NCBI RefSeq assembly: GCF_900021175.1
Contig: NZ_FCOP01000011.1
Span: 1,429,099 to 1,493,098, forward strand
Source: Pseudenterobacter timonensis
GTDB taxonomy: Bacteria; Pseudomonadota; Gammaproteobacteria; Enterobacterales; Enterobacteriaceae
Direction of reading: 5' to 3'
Length of the DNA stretch: 64,000 nt
Part shown: positions 36,936 through 47,376 of the stretch, one piece after another
How positions within the stretch are numbered: the first letter of the stretch is position 1
How the letters are laid out: each line of letters opens with the position of its first letter
Program-made: the position numbers and the translations under genes
The notes under the pieces: generated by a model
Told to the model about the DNA's origin: nothing
Seen by the model: the letters and a program-made list of their open reading frames with translations, nothing else
Database searches by the model: none

Positions 36936-37300
36936 GGCATGCCGTCCTTTCGTATTTTTAGCACAGGATAAGAGCCGTTCGTATGAATAATGGAGGCTCC
37001 CGGAAGAGGACTCTACGCGCCGTGACTGACAAAGCAGTAACCCGTGTGCCAGGGCATGAGCTAACAACCGCAGGGCGTTAAGGAATCTTCTTCTTCAAAT
37101 AAGCGTAGATGGCATTTGCAAAACTTGCATGCCAGCGAAATCTACTTTCAATGACATATCAATAACTCATCTCACAAATTCCCTGTCATTATTCAGCCTG
37201 AAAGAATGATTTCACGCGGGCGTCACCCGGCTGAAAACGGTTGGTCATCTGAAAAAGAGAAAATAGTCGGTTAATCCATCTGATAAACAGCCAAAAAATT

Positions 37301-37329
37301 TTGGGTTGTTCGGGAATGGCGGTTACACT
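37301..37329 (+). promoter_or_regulatory. Predicted sigma-70 promoter of mipA
   Basis: TTGGGT (37301-37306), 17 bases, TACACT (37324-37329), about 38 bases before the mipA start. In the rest of the 36936-37367 yeaG-mipA spacer I see no gene. Confidence 0.45.
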
Positions 37330-37367
37330 TCACCCGCTGATTATTTGACTACAGGAAAGAATGGATT

Positions 37368-38114
37368 GTGACCAAACTCAAACTTCTGGCATTAGGCGTG
37401 CTTATTGCCACCGCAGCGAACACCGCAGTCGCGGCAAATCAGTGGTCTGTTGGTGCGGGCGTTGGTGTGATCAACAGTCCCTACAAACAGTACGATCGCG
37501 ACTTCTACCCGGTACCGGTTCTCACCTACGAAGGTGATGATTTCTGGTTCCGCGGGCTGGGCGGCGGCTACTATCTCTGGAACGACAAGACCGATAAGCT
37601 CTCGATCATGGCCTACTATGATCCCACCCACTTTAAACCGGGTGACAGCGACAACGGTCAACTGCAGCGCCTCGACAAACGCAAAAGCAGCATGATGGCG
37701 GGGCTCTCTTACGTGCATAACACCGAGTACGGCTTCCTGCGCACGGCGCTGGCGGGCGATACGCTGGATAACAGTAACGGCTTTACCTGGGATCTGGCGT
37801 GGCTTTATCGCTACACCAACGGCGGGCTGACCGTGACGCCGGGTATCGGGGTGGAGTATTACAGCGAAAACTACAACGACTACTACTATGGCGTCTCCAA
37901 AAACGAGTCCCGACGTAGCGGTCTTGACAGCTATAGCGCGGACGACGGCTGGAACCCCTATCTGGAGCTCTCGGCCAGCTATAATTTCATCGGCGACTGG
38001 AACGTTTACGGCACCGGTCGTTACATCCGTCTGAGCGATGAAATTAAAGACAGCCCGATGGTCGACAAATCCTGGTCGGGGATCTTCTCCGTGGGTGTCA
38101 CCTATACGTTCTGA
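37368..38114 (+). CDS. mipA: MltA-interacting outer-membrane scaffold protein MipA
   Basis: 248 residues, GTG start with AGGAAAG seven bases upstream, as in E. coli. A signal peptide ends near AVAA/NQWS. The mature part alternates hydrophobic and polar residues and ends YTF, as expected for an outer-membrane beta barrel. MipA bridges the lytic transglycosylase MltA and PBP1B. Loops are unlike E. coli at several places (YKQYDRDF; ENYNDYYYG), consistent with surface exposure. Confidence 0.95.
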   Translation: MTKLKLLALGVLIATAANTAVAANQWSVGAGVGVINSPYKQYDRDFYPVPVLTYEGDDFWFRGLGGGYYLWNDKTDKLSIMAYYDPTHFKPGDSDNGQLQRLDKRKSSMMAGLSYVHNTEYGFLRTALAGDTLDNSNGFTWDLAWLYRYTNGGLTVTPGIGVEYYSENYNDYYYGVSKNESRRSGLDSYSADDGWNPYLELSASYNFIGDWNVYGTGRYIRLSDEIKDSPMVDKSWSGIFSVGVTYTF

Positions 38115-38145
38115 TTGGGCACTTTAACAGTGTAATTCGTGCATA

Positions 38146-38176
38146 AAAACGGGGCGCTTGCGCCCCGTTTTGTTTT
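38146..38176 (+). terminator. Terminator of mipA
   Basis: AAAACGGGGCG-cttg-CGCCCCGTTTT followed by GTTTT; strong and usable in both directions. Confidence 0.9.
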
Positions 38177-38206
38177 ACCGTGGTACAGCGAAAAGAGGAG
38201 AAAGGG

Positions 38207-39061
38207 ATGAATAAGAAAACCGTAACCTTTGCTGACCAGATCGTCGTGCCTGCCATCGGGCAGGGGACATGGTACATGGGCGAAAAAGCGAGCCAGCGCA
38301 GCGAAGAGGTGAATGCCCTGCGGGCGGGAATCGATCTGGGGCTGACCCTTATCGACACCGCCGAGATGTATGCCGACGGGGGCGCCGAAGAGGTAGTGGG
38401 CGCGGCGATAAAAGGGCAGCGCGACAAAGTCTGCCTTGTGTCAAAAGTCTATCCGTGGAACGCGGGCGGTAAAAAAGGGATCGCCGCCTGTGAAGCGAGC
38501 CTGCGCCGTCTGGGTACCGATCGTATCGATCTCTATCTGTTGCACTGGCGCGGCAACTACGGGCTGGATGAGACGGTGGAGCTGATGGAGACGCTGCAAC
38601 AGCAGGGCAAAATTGGTCACTGGGGCGTCTCGAACCTCGACTATGAAGATATGCAGGCGCTGTGGCAACTGCAGGGCGGCAGGGCGTGCGCCACTAATCA
38701 GGTTCTTTACCACCTGGCCTCCCGGGGCATTGAATACGATCTGCTCCCCTGGTGCCAGCAGCAGAAGATGCCGGTGATGGCTTACTGTCCGCTGGCCCAG
38801 GCGGGACGGCTACGTTCAGGCCTGCTCAACCATCCGGCGGTCAATGAGATTGCCCATATCCATCATGCCAGCCCCGCCCAGATCCTGCTGGCGTGGGTGA
38901 TTCATCATCAGGGGGTTATCGCTATTCCAAAAGCGTCGTCGGTTAAACATGTCGAGGAGAACGCGCGGGCGCTGGAGATTACGCTGAACGCCGGGGAAGT
39001 GAGCCAGCTTAACGCTGCGTTTCCGGCGCCGGGGCGTAAAGTGCCGCTGGATGTGGTGTAA
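38207..39061 (+). CDS. yeaE: Aldo/keto reductase YeaE
   Basis: 284 residues, TIM-barrel AKR. The catalytic tetrad is visible: D and Y in IDTAEMYADG, K in LVSKVYPW, H in LYLLHWRG. E. coli YeaE reduces methylglyoxal with NADPH. The start at 38207 follows GAGGAGAAAGG; an in-frame start at 38180 is in the terminator tail. It is convergent with yeaD. Confidence 0.94.
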   Translation: MNKKTVTFADQIVVPAIGQGTWYMGEKASQRSEEVNALRAGIDLGLTLIDTAEMYADGGAEEVVGAAIKGQRDKVCLVSKVYPWNAGGKKGIAACEASLRRLGTDRIDLYLLHWRGNYGLDETVELMETLQQQGKIGHWGVSNLDYEDMQALWQLQGGRACATNQVLYHLASRGIEYDLLPWCQQQKMPVMAYCPLAQAGRLRSGLLNHPAVNEIAHIHHASPAQILLAWVIHHQGVIAIPKASSVKHVEENARALEITLNAGEVSQLNAAFPAPGRKVPLDVV

Positions 39062-39067
39062 CAGGAC

Positions 39068-39091
39068 ACCCTCTCCCGGACGGGAGAGGGT
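39068..39091. terminator. Shared hairpin between yeaE and yeaD
   Basis: ACCCTCTCCCG and CGGGAGAGGGT pair perfectly for 11 bases around two bases, between two convergent stop codons. The core matches the hairpin at 281-303. Confidence 0.6.
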
Positions 39092-39100
39092 GGAAAGCGC

Positions 39101-39985
39101 TTAGCGCTTCGCAATGCAGATAGTCTGGCCGAGACGAGAAGGCTTCTCTTCGCTCGCTTTCTGCGGCGCGGTGACACAGGCCGTTTCAACGCAGACAAAG
39201 GTTTTGTAGCCCTCGTCCGGTACATCCGCCATGCTGACGGAGAGCGCCGGGCCCGGGTTCCAGCCCACCACGTTGCTGTGATGGTGATGGATCACCTCCA
39301 TGGTGCGATTCAGGGCGCTGTCATGGATCACGCTGCACGCTTCAGGATGCAGGTAGACGCGATCGGTGCGATCCGGGAAGGTCTGTACGCCGTCGGTCAG
39401 TTCACCTTCTTTCGCGTTATCCACCTTATCAATAAAGGTATCACCCAGGCCGCTGACCTTCACCGCGGCGATATCGCCCACGTTGAAATAGGTATGCAGG
39501 GCGGAGGTGGTTTCAAATTCGCCGTGCGCTTCCAGTTCGATTTCGCAGGTTTTACCCAGCTTAAAGCGCGCGTAGAGGGTGAACTCGTGCGGCCACAGCT
39601 TACGGGTTTCGTCGTTCGCCTGCAGCGCAAAGGTCAGCACCGCGCCGTTATCATCTTCATTATGCGCCTGCAGCGTCCACTGCTGGTTACGGGCAAAACC
39701 GTGGGAAGGGAGCCCCTGCGTGGCTGACGGGCCAAACCACGGCCAGCAGATCGGCACGCCGCCGCGGATCGCCGCCCCTTTTGCAAAGGAGGTGGCCTCG
39801 CTCAGCCAGAGCGCCTCTTCTTCGCCTGCCGGTTTCCAGGAGAGCAGGTGCGCGCCGTTCAGGGCAACAGAGGCCCGCACGCGAGGATGATCCACGACGA
39901 TAATGTCTGCGCCCTCAATCTGGCGGCGGGAGAGTACAGGGGTAAGTTGTTCTACTACCGGCAGATCGAAAATTTTATTAATCAT
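39101..39985 (-). CDS. yeaD: Glucose-6-phosphate 1-epimerase-like protein YeaD
   Basis: 294 residues, same length as E. coli YeaD; galactose-mutarotase-like beta sandwich. Conserved GAHLLSWKPAGEEE, RGGVPICWPWFGP, LPSHGFAR and ETTSALHTYFNVGD include the catalytic histidines and glutamate. It probably interconverts anomers of hexose 6-phosphates. Start ATG 39985 follows AGAGGA. It lies just downstream of gapA beyond that gene's terminator. Confidence 0.94.
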   Translation of the reverse strand: MINKIFDLPVVEQLTPVLSRRQIEGADIIVVDHPRVRASVALNGAHLLSWKPAGEEEALWLSEATSFAKGAAIRGGVPICWPWFGPSATQGLPSHGFARNQQWTLQAHNEDDNGAVLTFALQANDETRKLWPHEFTLYARFKLGKTCEIELEAHGEFETTSALHTYFNVGDIAAVKVSGLGDTFIDKVDNAKEGELTDGVQTFPDRTDRVYLHPEACSVIHDSALNRTMEVIHHHHSNVVGWNPGPALSVSMADVPDEGYKTFVCVETACVTAPQKASEEKPSRLGQTICIAKR

Positions 39986-40012
39986 TACACAATCCTCTGT
40001 ATTCAAATCAAT

Positions 40013-40037
40013 AAAAAAGGCGACCGAAGTCGCCTTT
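40013..40037 (-). terminator. Terminator of gapA
   Basis: On the minus strand AAAGGCGAC-ttcg-GTCGCC is followed by six U and lies 23 bases after the gapA stop. Confidence 0.9.
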
Positions 40038-40059
40038 GAAGATCAGAGTCTCATCTCAC

Positions 40060-41067
<1,008 letters not shown>

Positions 41068-41098
41068 CTATTTGTTAGTGAATAAAAGGTTGCCTGTA

Positions 41099-41126
41099 AA
41101 ATTACAAAAACCTTACGCAGCGTCAA
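41099..41126 (-). promoter_or_regulatory. Main promoter of gapA
   Basis: Minus strand TTGACG (41121-41126), 16 bases, TAATTT (41099-41104), about 45 bases before the start. It matches E. coli gapA P1 as I recall it. Confidence 0.65.
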
Positions 41127-41260
41127 GCGGAATCGTGTCAATCATTGCGACAAATCAATCCGCTGCATAAGCTTTGCGCGACTGACCGCCTCACTTTCCC
41201 TTTGAGCTAGCAACCACATGGGGGCTGCGGCCGAATTTTAAAGGGCTGACAGGATTAATT

Positions 41261-41276
41261 TGTGAACCCGGTCACA
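41261..41276. promoter_or_regulatory. CRP site between gapA and msrB
   Basis: TGTGA-ACCCGG-TCACA is a perfect CRP palindrome, about 205 bases before gapA and 118 before msrB. gapA is CRP-controlled in E. coli; msrB could also be affected. I see no gene in the spacer 41056-41393. Confidence 0.75.
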
Positions 41277-41393
41277 ATTGCCTGACCGCTCTGCGGCAAC
41301 GACTAAGTTTAGAACAAAAGTTCAGGCTTCACTGTTAATGTTTTGTTAGAATCTGGGGTTAAGTTGTTTGTTACTGTTGCGAGATGTGAGCCT

Positions 41394-41807
41394 ATGTCGA
41401 ATCCTAAAAATCCTGAAGAACTGAAAAAAAATCTCACGGAAATGCAGTTTTACGTCACCCAGCATCGCGGCACGGAACCCCCGTTTACCGGGCGTTTGCT
41501 GCATAACAAGCGGGACGGCGTCTACCACTGCCTGGTCTGCGACGCACCGCTCTTTAGTTCCGGTACAAAGTATGATTCCGGCTGTGGCTGGCCAAGCTTT
41601 TATGAGCCGGTGAGCGAGGAGGCGATCCGCTATCTGAACGACTCTTCCCACGGCATGCAGCGCACCGAAATCCGCTGCGGTAACTGCGACGCGCATCTGG
41701 GACATGTCTTTCCGGACGGTCCACAGCCGACAGGCGAGCGTTTTTGCGTCAATTCCGCCTCCATGAGCTTCACCGATGACGAAAATGGCGACCAGACGCA
41801 GGGCTGA
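41394..41807 (+). CDS. msrB: Peptide-methionine (R)-S-oxide reductase MsrB
   Basis: 137 residues, same length as E. coli MsrB. Zinc cysteines C46, C49, C95 and C98, and catalytic C118 (ERFCVNSAS). It repairs methionine R-sulfoxides. Start ATG 41394 ([12 protein letters not shown]); a start at 41343 adds 17 unconserved residues. It is divergent from gapA. Confidence 0.97.
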   Translation: MSNPKNPEELKKNLTEMQFYVTQHRGTEPPFTGRLLHNKRDGVYHCLVCDAPLFSSGTKYDSGCGWPSFYEPVSEEAIRYLNDSSHGMQRTEIRCGNCDAHLGHVFPDGPQPTGERFCVNSASMSFTDDENGDQTQG

Positions 41808-41848
41808 TTAAACGATTCAGCAAATTATTCCATTGCAGGGGCGAAATC

Positions 41849-42124
41849 ATGAATTTAGAACAAATGATTAACAGCATGACGCCGGAGATTTATCAGCGGC
41901 TGCTGACCGCCGTCGAGACGGGGAAATGGCCGGATGGTGTGGCGCTGACCGCGGAGCAAAAAGAGAACAGCCTTCAACTGGTGATGCTCTGGCAGGCGCG
42001 GCACAACACCCAGGCGCAGCACATGACCATCGACACGAACGGTCAGATGGTGATGAAGAGCAAACGCGAGCTGAAAGAGGAGTTTGGCATCACGCCAAAG
42101 CCGATCGCGACGTTCAAATCGTAA
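41849..42124 (+). CDS. yeaC: DUF1315 protein YeaC
   Basis: 91 residues, mostly helical and soluble, close to E. coli YeaC (90 aa): MTPEIYQRL, GKWPDGVALT, MTIDTNGQMVMKSK. The function is unknown. It is 41 bases after msrB on the same strand, probably one transcript. Confidence 0.93.
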   Translation: MNLEQMINSMTPEIYQRLLTAVETGKWPDGVALTAEQKENSLQLVMLWQARHNTQAQHMTIDTNGQMVMKSKRELKEEFGITPKPIATFKS

Positions 42125-42130
42125 CGGTAT

Positions 42131-42150
42131 GCCGGGCGCACAGGCCCGGC
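42131..42150. terminator. Shared hairpin between yeaC and the chitinase gene
   Basis: GCCGGGC-gcacag-GCCCGGC between convergent stops; a degenerate REP-like palindrome. No U run. Confidence 0.5.
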
Positions 42151-42158
42151 AGAATGCC

Positions 42159-43412
42159 TTAATGTTTAATTCCCAGCGAATCCGCCAGCTGTTTCGCCAG
42201 CTGGTTGTTATCGTCCGCCCCGTATTCCCAGAACATCGCCCCCGCAAGACCGCGTTTTTTAATGTACTCCGCCTTGATCGCCACCGAGCGCGGGTTTTCA
42301 TAGGAGAGAGCAAAGAGCGGTTTTCCGTTCGCCCCCTCCACGGAGAGCCACGGCACCTGCGCCTGGTCATCCCAGTGTTCGGTAAAGCGCTTCTGCGGAT
42401 CGTTTAAAAGCTTCTTCACAATATCGTTATATTTGACGTAAGTGTCTTTGGTCAGGTCATAGCCCAGCGATTTAAAAAGCGTCAGCTCGGCCGGGCCAAA
42501 ATAGGGCTGGGTAACAGGGTTTTTCTGCGCGTCCGGCTTGCTCCAGTCGATGCCCGGCTCCACGGCGCGCTTGGGCACGCGGCCATAGAAACCAATACCG
42601 AGGTTCATCTGCTGCGGTTTTAACCCGGCGGCCAGATAGTTATTCACCACAAAATCGACGCTGTACTTATCCGCCGCGGCAACGGTCGGCCAGGTCTTCG
42701 AGTCGTAGAGGTTAGCGTTGAAGTATTGCGTGCCGTACGCCATGTCGTAGGTCATCAGGTTGATGTAGTCGAGAAGCGGCGCGATCGCCTTCACATCCAC
42801 CCAGCTTTTCGGGCTCTCGGCGTTGGCCCCCACCGCAATGGTCACCAGCTTGCTATGGCCGAACGCGGCGCGCAGCTCTTTCAGCAGGGCGGTAAAGTTG
42901 TCCCGATCCGCCGGCTGGCTGGCGACCAGTCCCCATGCGCCGTTGACCGGAAACTCCCAGTCGAGGTCAATGCCGTCCAGACCATATTTTTTGACAATCT
43001 CCTGAGCCGAACGAATAAAGACAGCCCGCGTCTCTTTGGTGGCTGCCGCGCCGGAGAAGCCACGCGCTCCCCAGCCGCCGACCGAGAGCAGCACCTTCAG
43101 CTGCGGGTTTTGCTTACGCAGGGTGGGGATAAGGGCGAGATCGGAGGCGACCTTCGGCGACAGCCAGATCTGGTGCAGTTTAGCCGGATCTTTCAGCGCC
43201 TCGTTAGTCTCATCCTTTTCGTCGTTATAGATCAGGCCAAAGGAGTAGTTCAGGTGGGTAATCTGGCGGACATCCAGGGTGTTGATATCGCCGCCCGGTC
43301 CCGCGGTGACGTCGCCGCCGCCGTTGAAATAGCCGACCGACATCATAGAGCTGGCGGATGCCACGGATGCGCAGAGCAGGGGTAAGGCTGCCAGCAAGGG
43401 CAAAAGTTTCAT
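42159..43412 (-). CDS. Secreted glycoside hydrolase family 18 chitinase
   Basis: 417 residues with a signal peptide (cleavage near ASA/SSMM) and a GH18 barrel. The active-site motif DGIDLDWE gives D149, D151 and the acid E153. Other GH18 landmarks are LLSVGGWGARGF, YINLMTYDM and a C-terminal GAMFWEYG. It has no chitin-binding domain. It should hydrolyse chitin or chito-oligosaccharides in the periplasm or outside. K-12 lacks it here between yeaC and pncA as I recall. The ATG at 43412 follows GAGG; upstream in-frame ATG 43520 lies before the signal peptide and is unlikely. Confidence 0.9.
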   Translation of the reverse strand: MKLLPLLAALPLLCASVASASSMMSVGYFNGGGDVTAGPGGDINTLDVRQITHLNYSFGLIYNDEKDETNEALKDPAKLHQIWLSPKVASDLALIPTLRKQNPQLKVLLSVGGWGARGFSGAAATKETRAVFIRSAQEIVKKYGLDGIDLDWEFPVNGAWGLVASQPADRDNFTALLKELRAAFGHSKLVTIAVGANAESPKSWVDVKAIAPLLDYINLMTYDMAYGTQYFNANLYDSKTWPTVAAADKYSVDFVVNNYLAAGLKPQQMNLGIGFYGRVPKRAVEPGIDWSKPDAQKNPVTQPYFGPAELTLFKSLGYDLTKDTYVKYNDIVKKLLNDPQKRFTEHWDDQAQVPWLSVEGANGKPLFALSYENPRSVAIKAEYIKKRGLAGAMFWEYGADDNNQLAKQLADSLGIKH

Positions 43413-43432
43413 AGCATTTCCTCTTTGACAAA

Positions 43433-43460
43433 AAAATAAACACGCCACGGAAATGGCGTG
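43433..43460 (-). terminator. Terminator between pncA and the chitinase gene
   Basis: On the minus strand CACGCCA-tttccg-TGGCGTG is followed by TTTATTTTTT. It separates pncA transcription from the chitinase gene. Confidence 0.75.
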
Positions 43461-43544
43461 GCGAAAAAAAGCTTTATGAGAATAACATTGCGGTTTCGCT
43501 TGTGATGCGAGGGAGTTCACTTTATGGGATATCGGCGAGGGGGT

Positions 43545-43619
43545 TGCCGGGTGGCACTGACGCTTACCCGGCCTGCGATCCGATTTTTATGGGCCAGGTA
43601 AGCGTAGCCGCCATCCGGC
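43545..43619. repeat. BIME between the chitinase gene and pncA
   Basis: GCCGGGTGGCACTGACGC... (43545-43572) and the inverted GGCCAGGTAAGCGTAGCC... (43592-43619): a diverged copy of the REP pair seen beside the RAYT. Confidence 0.85.
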
Positions 43620-43628
43620 TTAAAAGGC

Positions 43629-44270
43629 TTACGCCTGCGTCTCCTGCCAGTCTGCCAGGGTATAGAGCGTGGCGCCTTCTGAGGCCATATCCATGAAGGC
43701 CTGGGCGCTGTCCTGCGGATTAACGTTAACGCCGCGGCAGCCGTCGGTGATAACGTTCACCGTATAGCCGAGCTGCAGCGCATCCAGCACCGTGTACTTC
43801 ACGCAGTAGTCCGTCGCCAGCCCCATGACAATCAGCTCCACGATCTCATGATGGCGCAGCCAGGCGTCGAGGGCGGTTTTCTGGCGATGGCCGTTATCAA
43901 AAAAGGCGCTGTAGCTGTCGATAGTCGGGTTTTCACCCTTCTGGAAAACGGCGTCGATCGCCTTCTGGTTAAGCAGAGGGTGAAGCTGCGCCCCTTCGGT
44001 CTGCTGGATGCAGTGATCGGGCCAGAAGGTCTGCGGCAGGCCGTCCAGCTCGCCCTGGGTGAAAGGCTCTACGCCGTGCTGGCTGGCAAAGCTGCCGTGG
44101 TCAGCAGGATGCCAGTCCTGGCTTGCCACCACCGCTTCGCCGCGCGCTTTGCACCACTCGATAAGCGCGTTGGCAATATCAACGGTGCTGTCGCCCTCGG
44201 CCACCGCCAGCGCGCCGCCCGCGCAGAAGTCGTTCTGTAAATCAACCAGTAACAGGGCTCGTTGTTTCAT
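43629..44270 (-). CDS. pncA: Nicotinamidase PncA
   Basis: 213 residues. Converts nicotinamide to nicotinate for NAD salvage. The triad is D10, K111 and C156 (TDYCVK), with metal ligands D52, H54 and H86. It follows ansA after nine bases, as in E. coli, so they form one unit. Confidence 0.97.
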   Translation of the reverse strand: MKQRALLLVDLQNDFCAGGALAVAEGDSTVDIANALIEWCKARGEAVVASQDWHPADHGSFASQHGVEPFTQGELDGLPQTFWPDHCIQQTEGAQLHPLLNQKAIDAVFQKGENPTIDSYSAFFDNGHRQKTALDAWLRHHEIVELIVMGLATDYCVKYTVLDALQLGYTVNVITDGCRGVNVNPQDSAQAFMDMASEGATLYTLADWQETQA

Positions 44271-44279
44271 AACTTCTCC

Positions 44280-45296
44280 TTATTCATCCGGGGTCAGTTC
44301 GCCACGCAAATTCTGCATCATGGCAGTACGAATGGCATCCGCATCCAGATCCTGACTGAGTAAATAGTGAAGTTTAGTCAGGGTCGCCTCTACCGTCATA
44401 TCCGCGCCGCCGATCACCCCCGCATGGGCGAGGGCGTTACCGGTGGCGTAACCGCCCATATTGACCTTGCCGGACATGCACTGGGTCAGATTCACCACCA
44501 CGATGCCGCGATCGCTTGCCGCCTGTAGCTCCTGCAAAAACTCGCCGTTCTGCGGCGCGTTGCCTACGCCGTAGGAGCGCAGGATCAGCGCCTTCACCGG
44601 CTGGCGCAGGAAGTTACGCACCACGTCAGCGGAGATCCCGGGATAAATCGTCACCACGCCGATCGGCTGCGGCGTAATGGGGTGTACAATCAACTCGCCC
44701 GCGGTATGCGGCGCAGGGGGCGTACCCAGACGGCGGATATGAATGCCCGCCTCCAGCAGTGGCGCCAGGTTCGGCGAGGCGAAAGCGTCAAAACCGTCCG
44801 CGTGCGCCTTGGTGGTGCGGTTACCGCGATAGAGCCGGTTGTTGAAGAAGAGGGTGACCTCGTTGATGGGGTAGTTGGCCGCCACGTAGAGCGAGTTGAG
44901 CAGATTGATCTGCCCGTCCGAGCGCAGCTCCGCCAGCGGGATTTGCGAACCGGTAACAATCACCGGCTTGCCCAGATTCTCCAGCATAAAGGAGAGGGCG
45001 GAGGCGGTGAACGCCATGGTGTCGGTGCCATGCAGGATCACGAAACCGTCGTAGTCGTCATAATGCGCTTTGATATCGTCGGCGATATGCTGCCAGTCCT
45101 CCGGCGTCATGTCTGACGAATCCATCAGCGGATCGTATTCATGGATGGTAAAGTCGGGCATCTCCGGGCGGTGAAACTCTGGCATCAGCGCCAGCTGGCG
45201 CTGCAGGTGGCCCGATACCGGAATATAGCCATTCTCAGAGCGCTGCATACCGATGGTCCCGCCGGTATAGGCGACATAAATTGATTTCTTCTGCAT
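44280..45296 (-). CDS. ansA: Cytoplasmic L-asparaginase I
   Basis: 338 residues, same length as E. coli AnsA. Two threonine motifs are present: YTGGTIG (T14 nucleophile) and ILHGTDTM. No signal peptide, consistent with the low-affinity cytoplasmic isozyme. It is ahead of pncA, and separated from sppA by a strong terminator. Confidence 0.97.
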   Translation of the reverse strand: MQKKSIYVAYTGGTIGMQRSENGYIPVSGHLQRQLALMPEFHRPEMPDFTIHEYDPLMDSSDMTPEDWQHIADDIKAHYDDYDGFVILHGTDTMAFTASALSFMLENLGKPVIVTGSQIPLAELRSDGQINLLNSLYVAANYPINEVTLFFNNRLYRGNRTTKAHADGFDAFASPNLAPLLEAGIHIRRLGTPPAPHTAGELIVHPITPQPIGVVTIYPGISADVVRNFLRQPVKALILRSYGVGNAPQNGEFLQELQAASDRGIVVVNLTQCMSGKVNMGGYATGNALAHAGVIGGADMTVEATLTKLHYLLSQDLDADAIRTAMMQNLRGELTPDE

Positions 45297-45316
45297 GGTT
45301 TAAGTTCTTATGCTGT

Positions 45317-45346
45317 AAAAAATCCCCTCTTCGGTTGAAGAGGGGA
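45317..45346 (-). terminator. Terminator of sppA
   Basis: Minus strand CTCCCCTCTTC-aacc-GAAGAGGGGA followed by six U, immediately after the sppA stop. Confidence 0.92.
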
Positions 45347-45351
45347 GCGCG

Positions 45352-47208
45352 TTATCGGACGTTGCCGCAGGTCAGGCAAAAGGCGTAACGGTTCTGCGGA
45401 TCGTTAAAGGCGGCGAGTTTATCACTTTCCGCTTTCACCACGCTTGCCGCCTGTGCGACCGGGGCCGGAAGGTATGCCTGAATCGCCTCGGGCAGCATGG
45501 CGCGCACCGAGCCGGACATGCTCTGCATCACCATATCGAAGAAGGTCGGCTCATCCTGGTAATACTCCACGTGCCACTTCTTAAGCTTCGCCAGTTCGGC
45601 TGCTTTAGCCACGGCGTCGTCAAAGTCGCCCAGGCTATCCACCAGCCCGTTGCTCTTCGCGTCCTGGCCGGTCCAGACATGGCCCTGAGCAATTTTATCC
45701 ACCTGATCCGGGGTCGATTTGCGCGACTGCGCCACCAGGGTGATAAAGCGCTTATAGCCATTCTCAATGCTGAGTTGCATCATCTGCGCCACTTCCGGCG
45801 GCAGGGATTTAGTTACCGACACATCCGCCAGCGGCGAGGTGCTCACCCCGTCGGTATGAACGCCCACGGCGTCGAGGCTATTTTCCACGGTGTTGATGAC
45901 GCCGAAGATGCCGATAGAGCCGGTGAGGGTGCTCGGATTCGCCACGATGTAATTTGCCGGGGTGGAGATCCAGTAGCCGCCGGAGGCCGCCATGCCGCCC
46001 ATCGACACCACCACCGGTTTACCCGCCGCACGGGCAGCGGCAAGCTCAGCGCGGATCACCTCGGAGGCGCTGACGCTGCCGCCGGGGCTGTTGACGCGCA
46101 GTACAATGGCTTTCACCTTCGGATCGAGGCGCGCGTCGCGAATTTGCGCGGCGGTGGTATCGCCACCGACGTTACCCGGGGTCTCCTCCCCGTCCATGAT
46201 CGCGCCGTTGGCAAAGACCACGGCGATGCTTGCGCCCGCGTCGCTGGGTTTCTTCGGCGTGTAGTCGTAGAGGCTAATGGCGCTGTAGTTTTTATCCGCT
46301 TTGCTCCAGCCGAACTGTTTGGTCAGCGCTTTTTCGATCTCGGCGCTGGAGCCGAGCGCATCCACCAGCTTGTGCTCTAAGGCATATTTCGCCGTATCGC
46401 CGCCCGCTTTTTGCAGATCGCTGAGCATCGACTGCGCGCCCGGGAAGGCCTGTTCAGGAGTAATCTGGCGGTTGGTTGACACCGTTTTAAGGTAGTTCTG
46501 CCACAGCTCGCCAATCCAGCGGCTATCCGCCTCGCGCGCCGCCGGAGACATGTCGTCACGGATAAACGGCTCCACGGCGGACTTATAGGTCCCGACGCGG
46601 AAAACGTGGGTCGTCACCTTCAGCTTGTCGAGCAGCGATTTGTAGTAGAGCCCGTTGGTGGCAAAACCGTGCAGGTCGACGGTGCCGTAAGGGGAGAGCC
46701 AGATCTTGTTGGCGAAGCTCGCCAGGTAGTATTGCCCCTGGGTATAGCTGTCGCCGACGGCGATAACCGGCTTGCCGCTGTCGCGGAACTCGCGCAGCGC
46801 CTTGCCGATATATTGCATGGAGGGCTGATCCGCGCCGGTGAAATTCTTCAGATCCAGCACGATACCGGTGATATTGCGATCTTCCTTCGCCTGGCGAATG
46901 GCATCGACAATATCAAACAGGGAGTTTTCCTGCAGCCGGTCGGAGGTGGCGCCCAGCAGCTGGCGGCCAAGCGCCCCGAGACGGTTGCTGGTGGAGGGTT
47001 TGTCGACAATCACGCCGGTAATATTGAGCAGCAGCGCGCCGCGTGTGGTGTGCTGTGTCTGACTGTTGTCGCTGACGTGCATCCAGATGCCCGCGCAAAC
47101 CAGTACCAGCAGGATGAAAAAGAGATTCATCACCAGGTTGCGGACGAAGTTAAGCACCCGCCACGTCCATCTAAAGAAACCGGCAATAATTCGCCAAAGG
47201 GTTCGCAT
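45352..47208 (-). CDS. sppA: Signal peptide peptidase SppA (protease IV)
   Basis: 618 residues, same length as E. coli. An N-terminal membrane anchor (about residues 20-42) and two tandem ClpP-like S49 domains. The catalytic lysine is in the first half ([13 protein letters not shown]) and the serine in the second ([10 protein letters not shown]). It degrades cleaved signal peptides on the periplasmic face. Start ATG 47208 ([11 protein letters not shown]) follows GGAG. Confidence 0.97.
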   Translation of the reverse strand: MRTLWRIIAGFFRWTWRVLNFVRNLVMNLFFILLVLVCAGIWMHVSDNSQTQHTTRGALLLNITGVIVDKPSTSNRLGALGRQLLGATSDRLQENSLFDIVDAIRQAKEDRNITGIVLDLKNFTGADQPSMQYIGKALREFRDSGKPVIAVGDSYTQGQYYLASFANKIWLSPYGTVDLHGFATNGLYYKSLLDKLKVTTHVFRVGTYKSAVEPFIRDDMSPAAREADSRWIGELWQNYLKTVSTNRQITPEQAFPGAQSMLSDLQKAGGDTAKYALEHKLVDALGSSAEIEKALTKQFGWSKADKNYSAISLYDYTPKKPSDAGASIAVVFANGAIMDGEETPGNVGGDTTAAQIRDARLDPKVKAIVLRVNSPGGSVSASEVIRAELAAARAAGKPVVVSMGGMAASGGYWISTPANYIVANPSTLTGSIGIFGVINTVENSLDAVGVHTDGVSTSPLADVSVTKSLPPEVAQMMQLSIENGYKRFITLVAQSRKSTPDQVDKIAQGHVWTGQDAKSNGLVDSLGDFDDAVAKAAELAKLKKWHVEYYQDEPTFFDMVMQSMSGSVRAMLPEAIQAYLPAPVAQAASVVKAESDKLAAFNDPQNRYAFCLTCGNVR

Positions 47209-47376
47209 GTATTCTCCGTGTCCAGTTAAGTACCCGTTATCCGTCGCCATCCAACGGAAATGTGGAGGTTATCGTAATGACCCAACCGCCACTTGTCAGC
47301 AGGAATCGCCTGCTGCGCTGTAACAAAATCTGCGACCGTGTTAATTTTAAGTAAATATCAAGAGAGGAGTTGACTC

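Noticed and set aside
37100..37130. Sigma-54-like promoter for yeaGH on the minus strand (TGGCATG ... TTTGCA)
   Set aside because: GG and GC are 14 bases apart instead of the strict 12, so sigma-54 should not use it, although yeaGH is nitrogen-regulated in E. coli.
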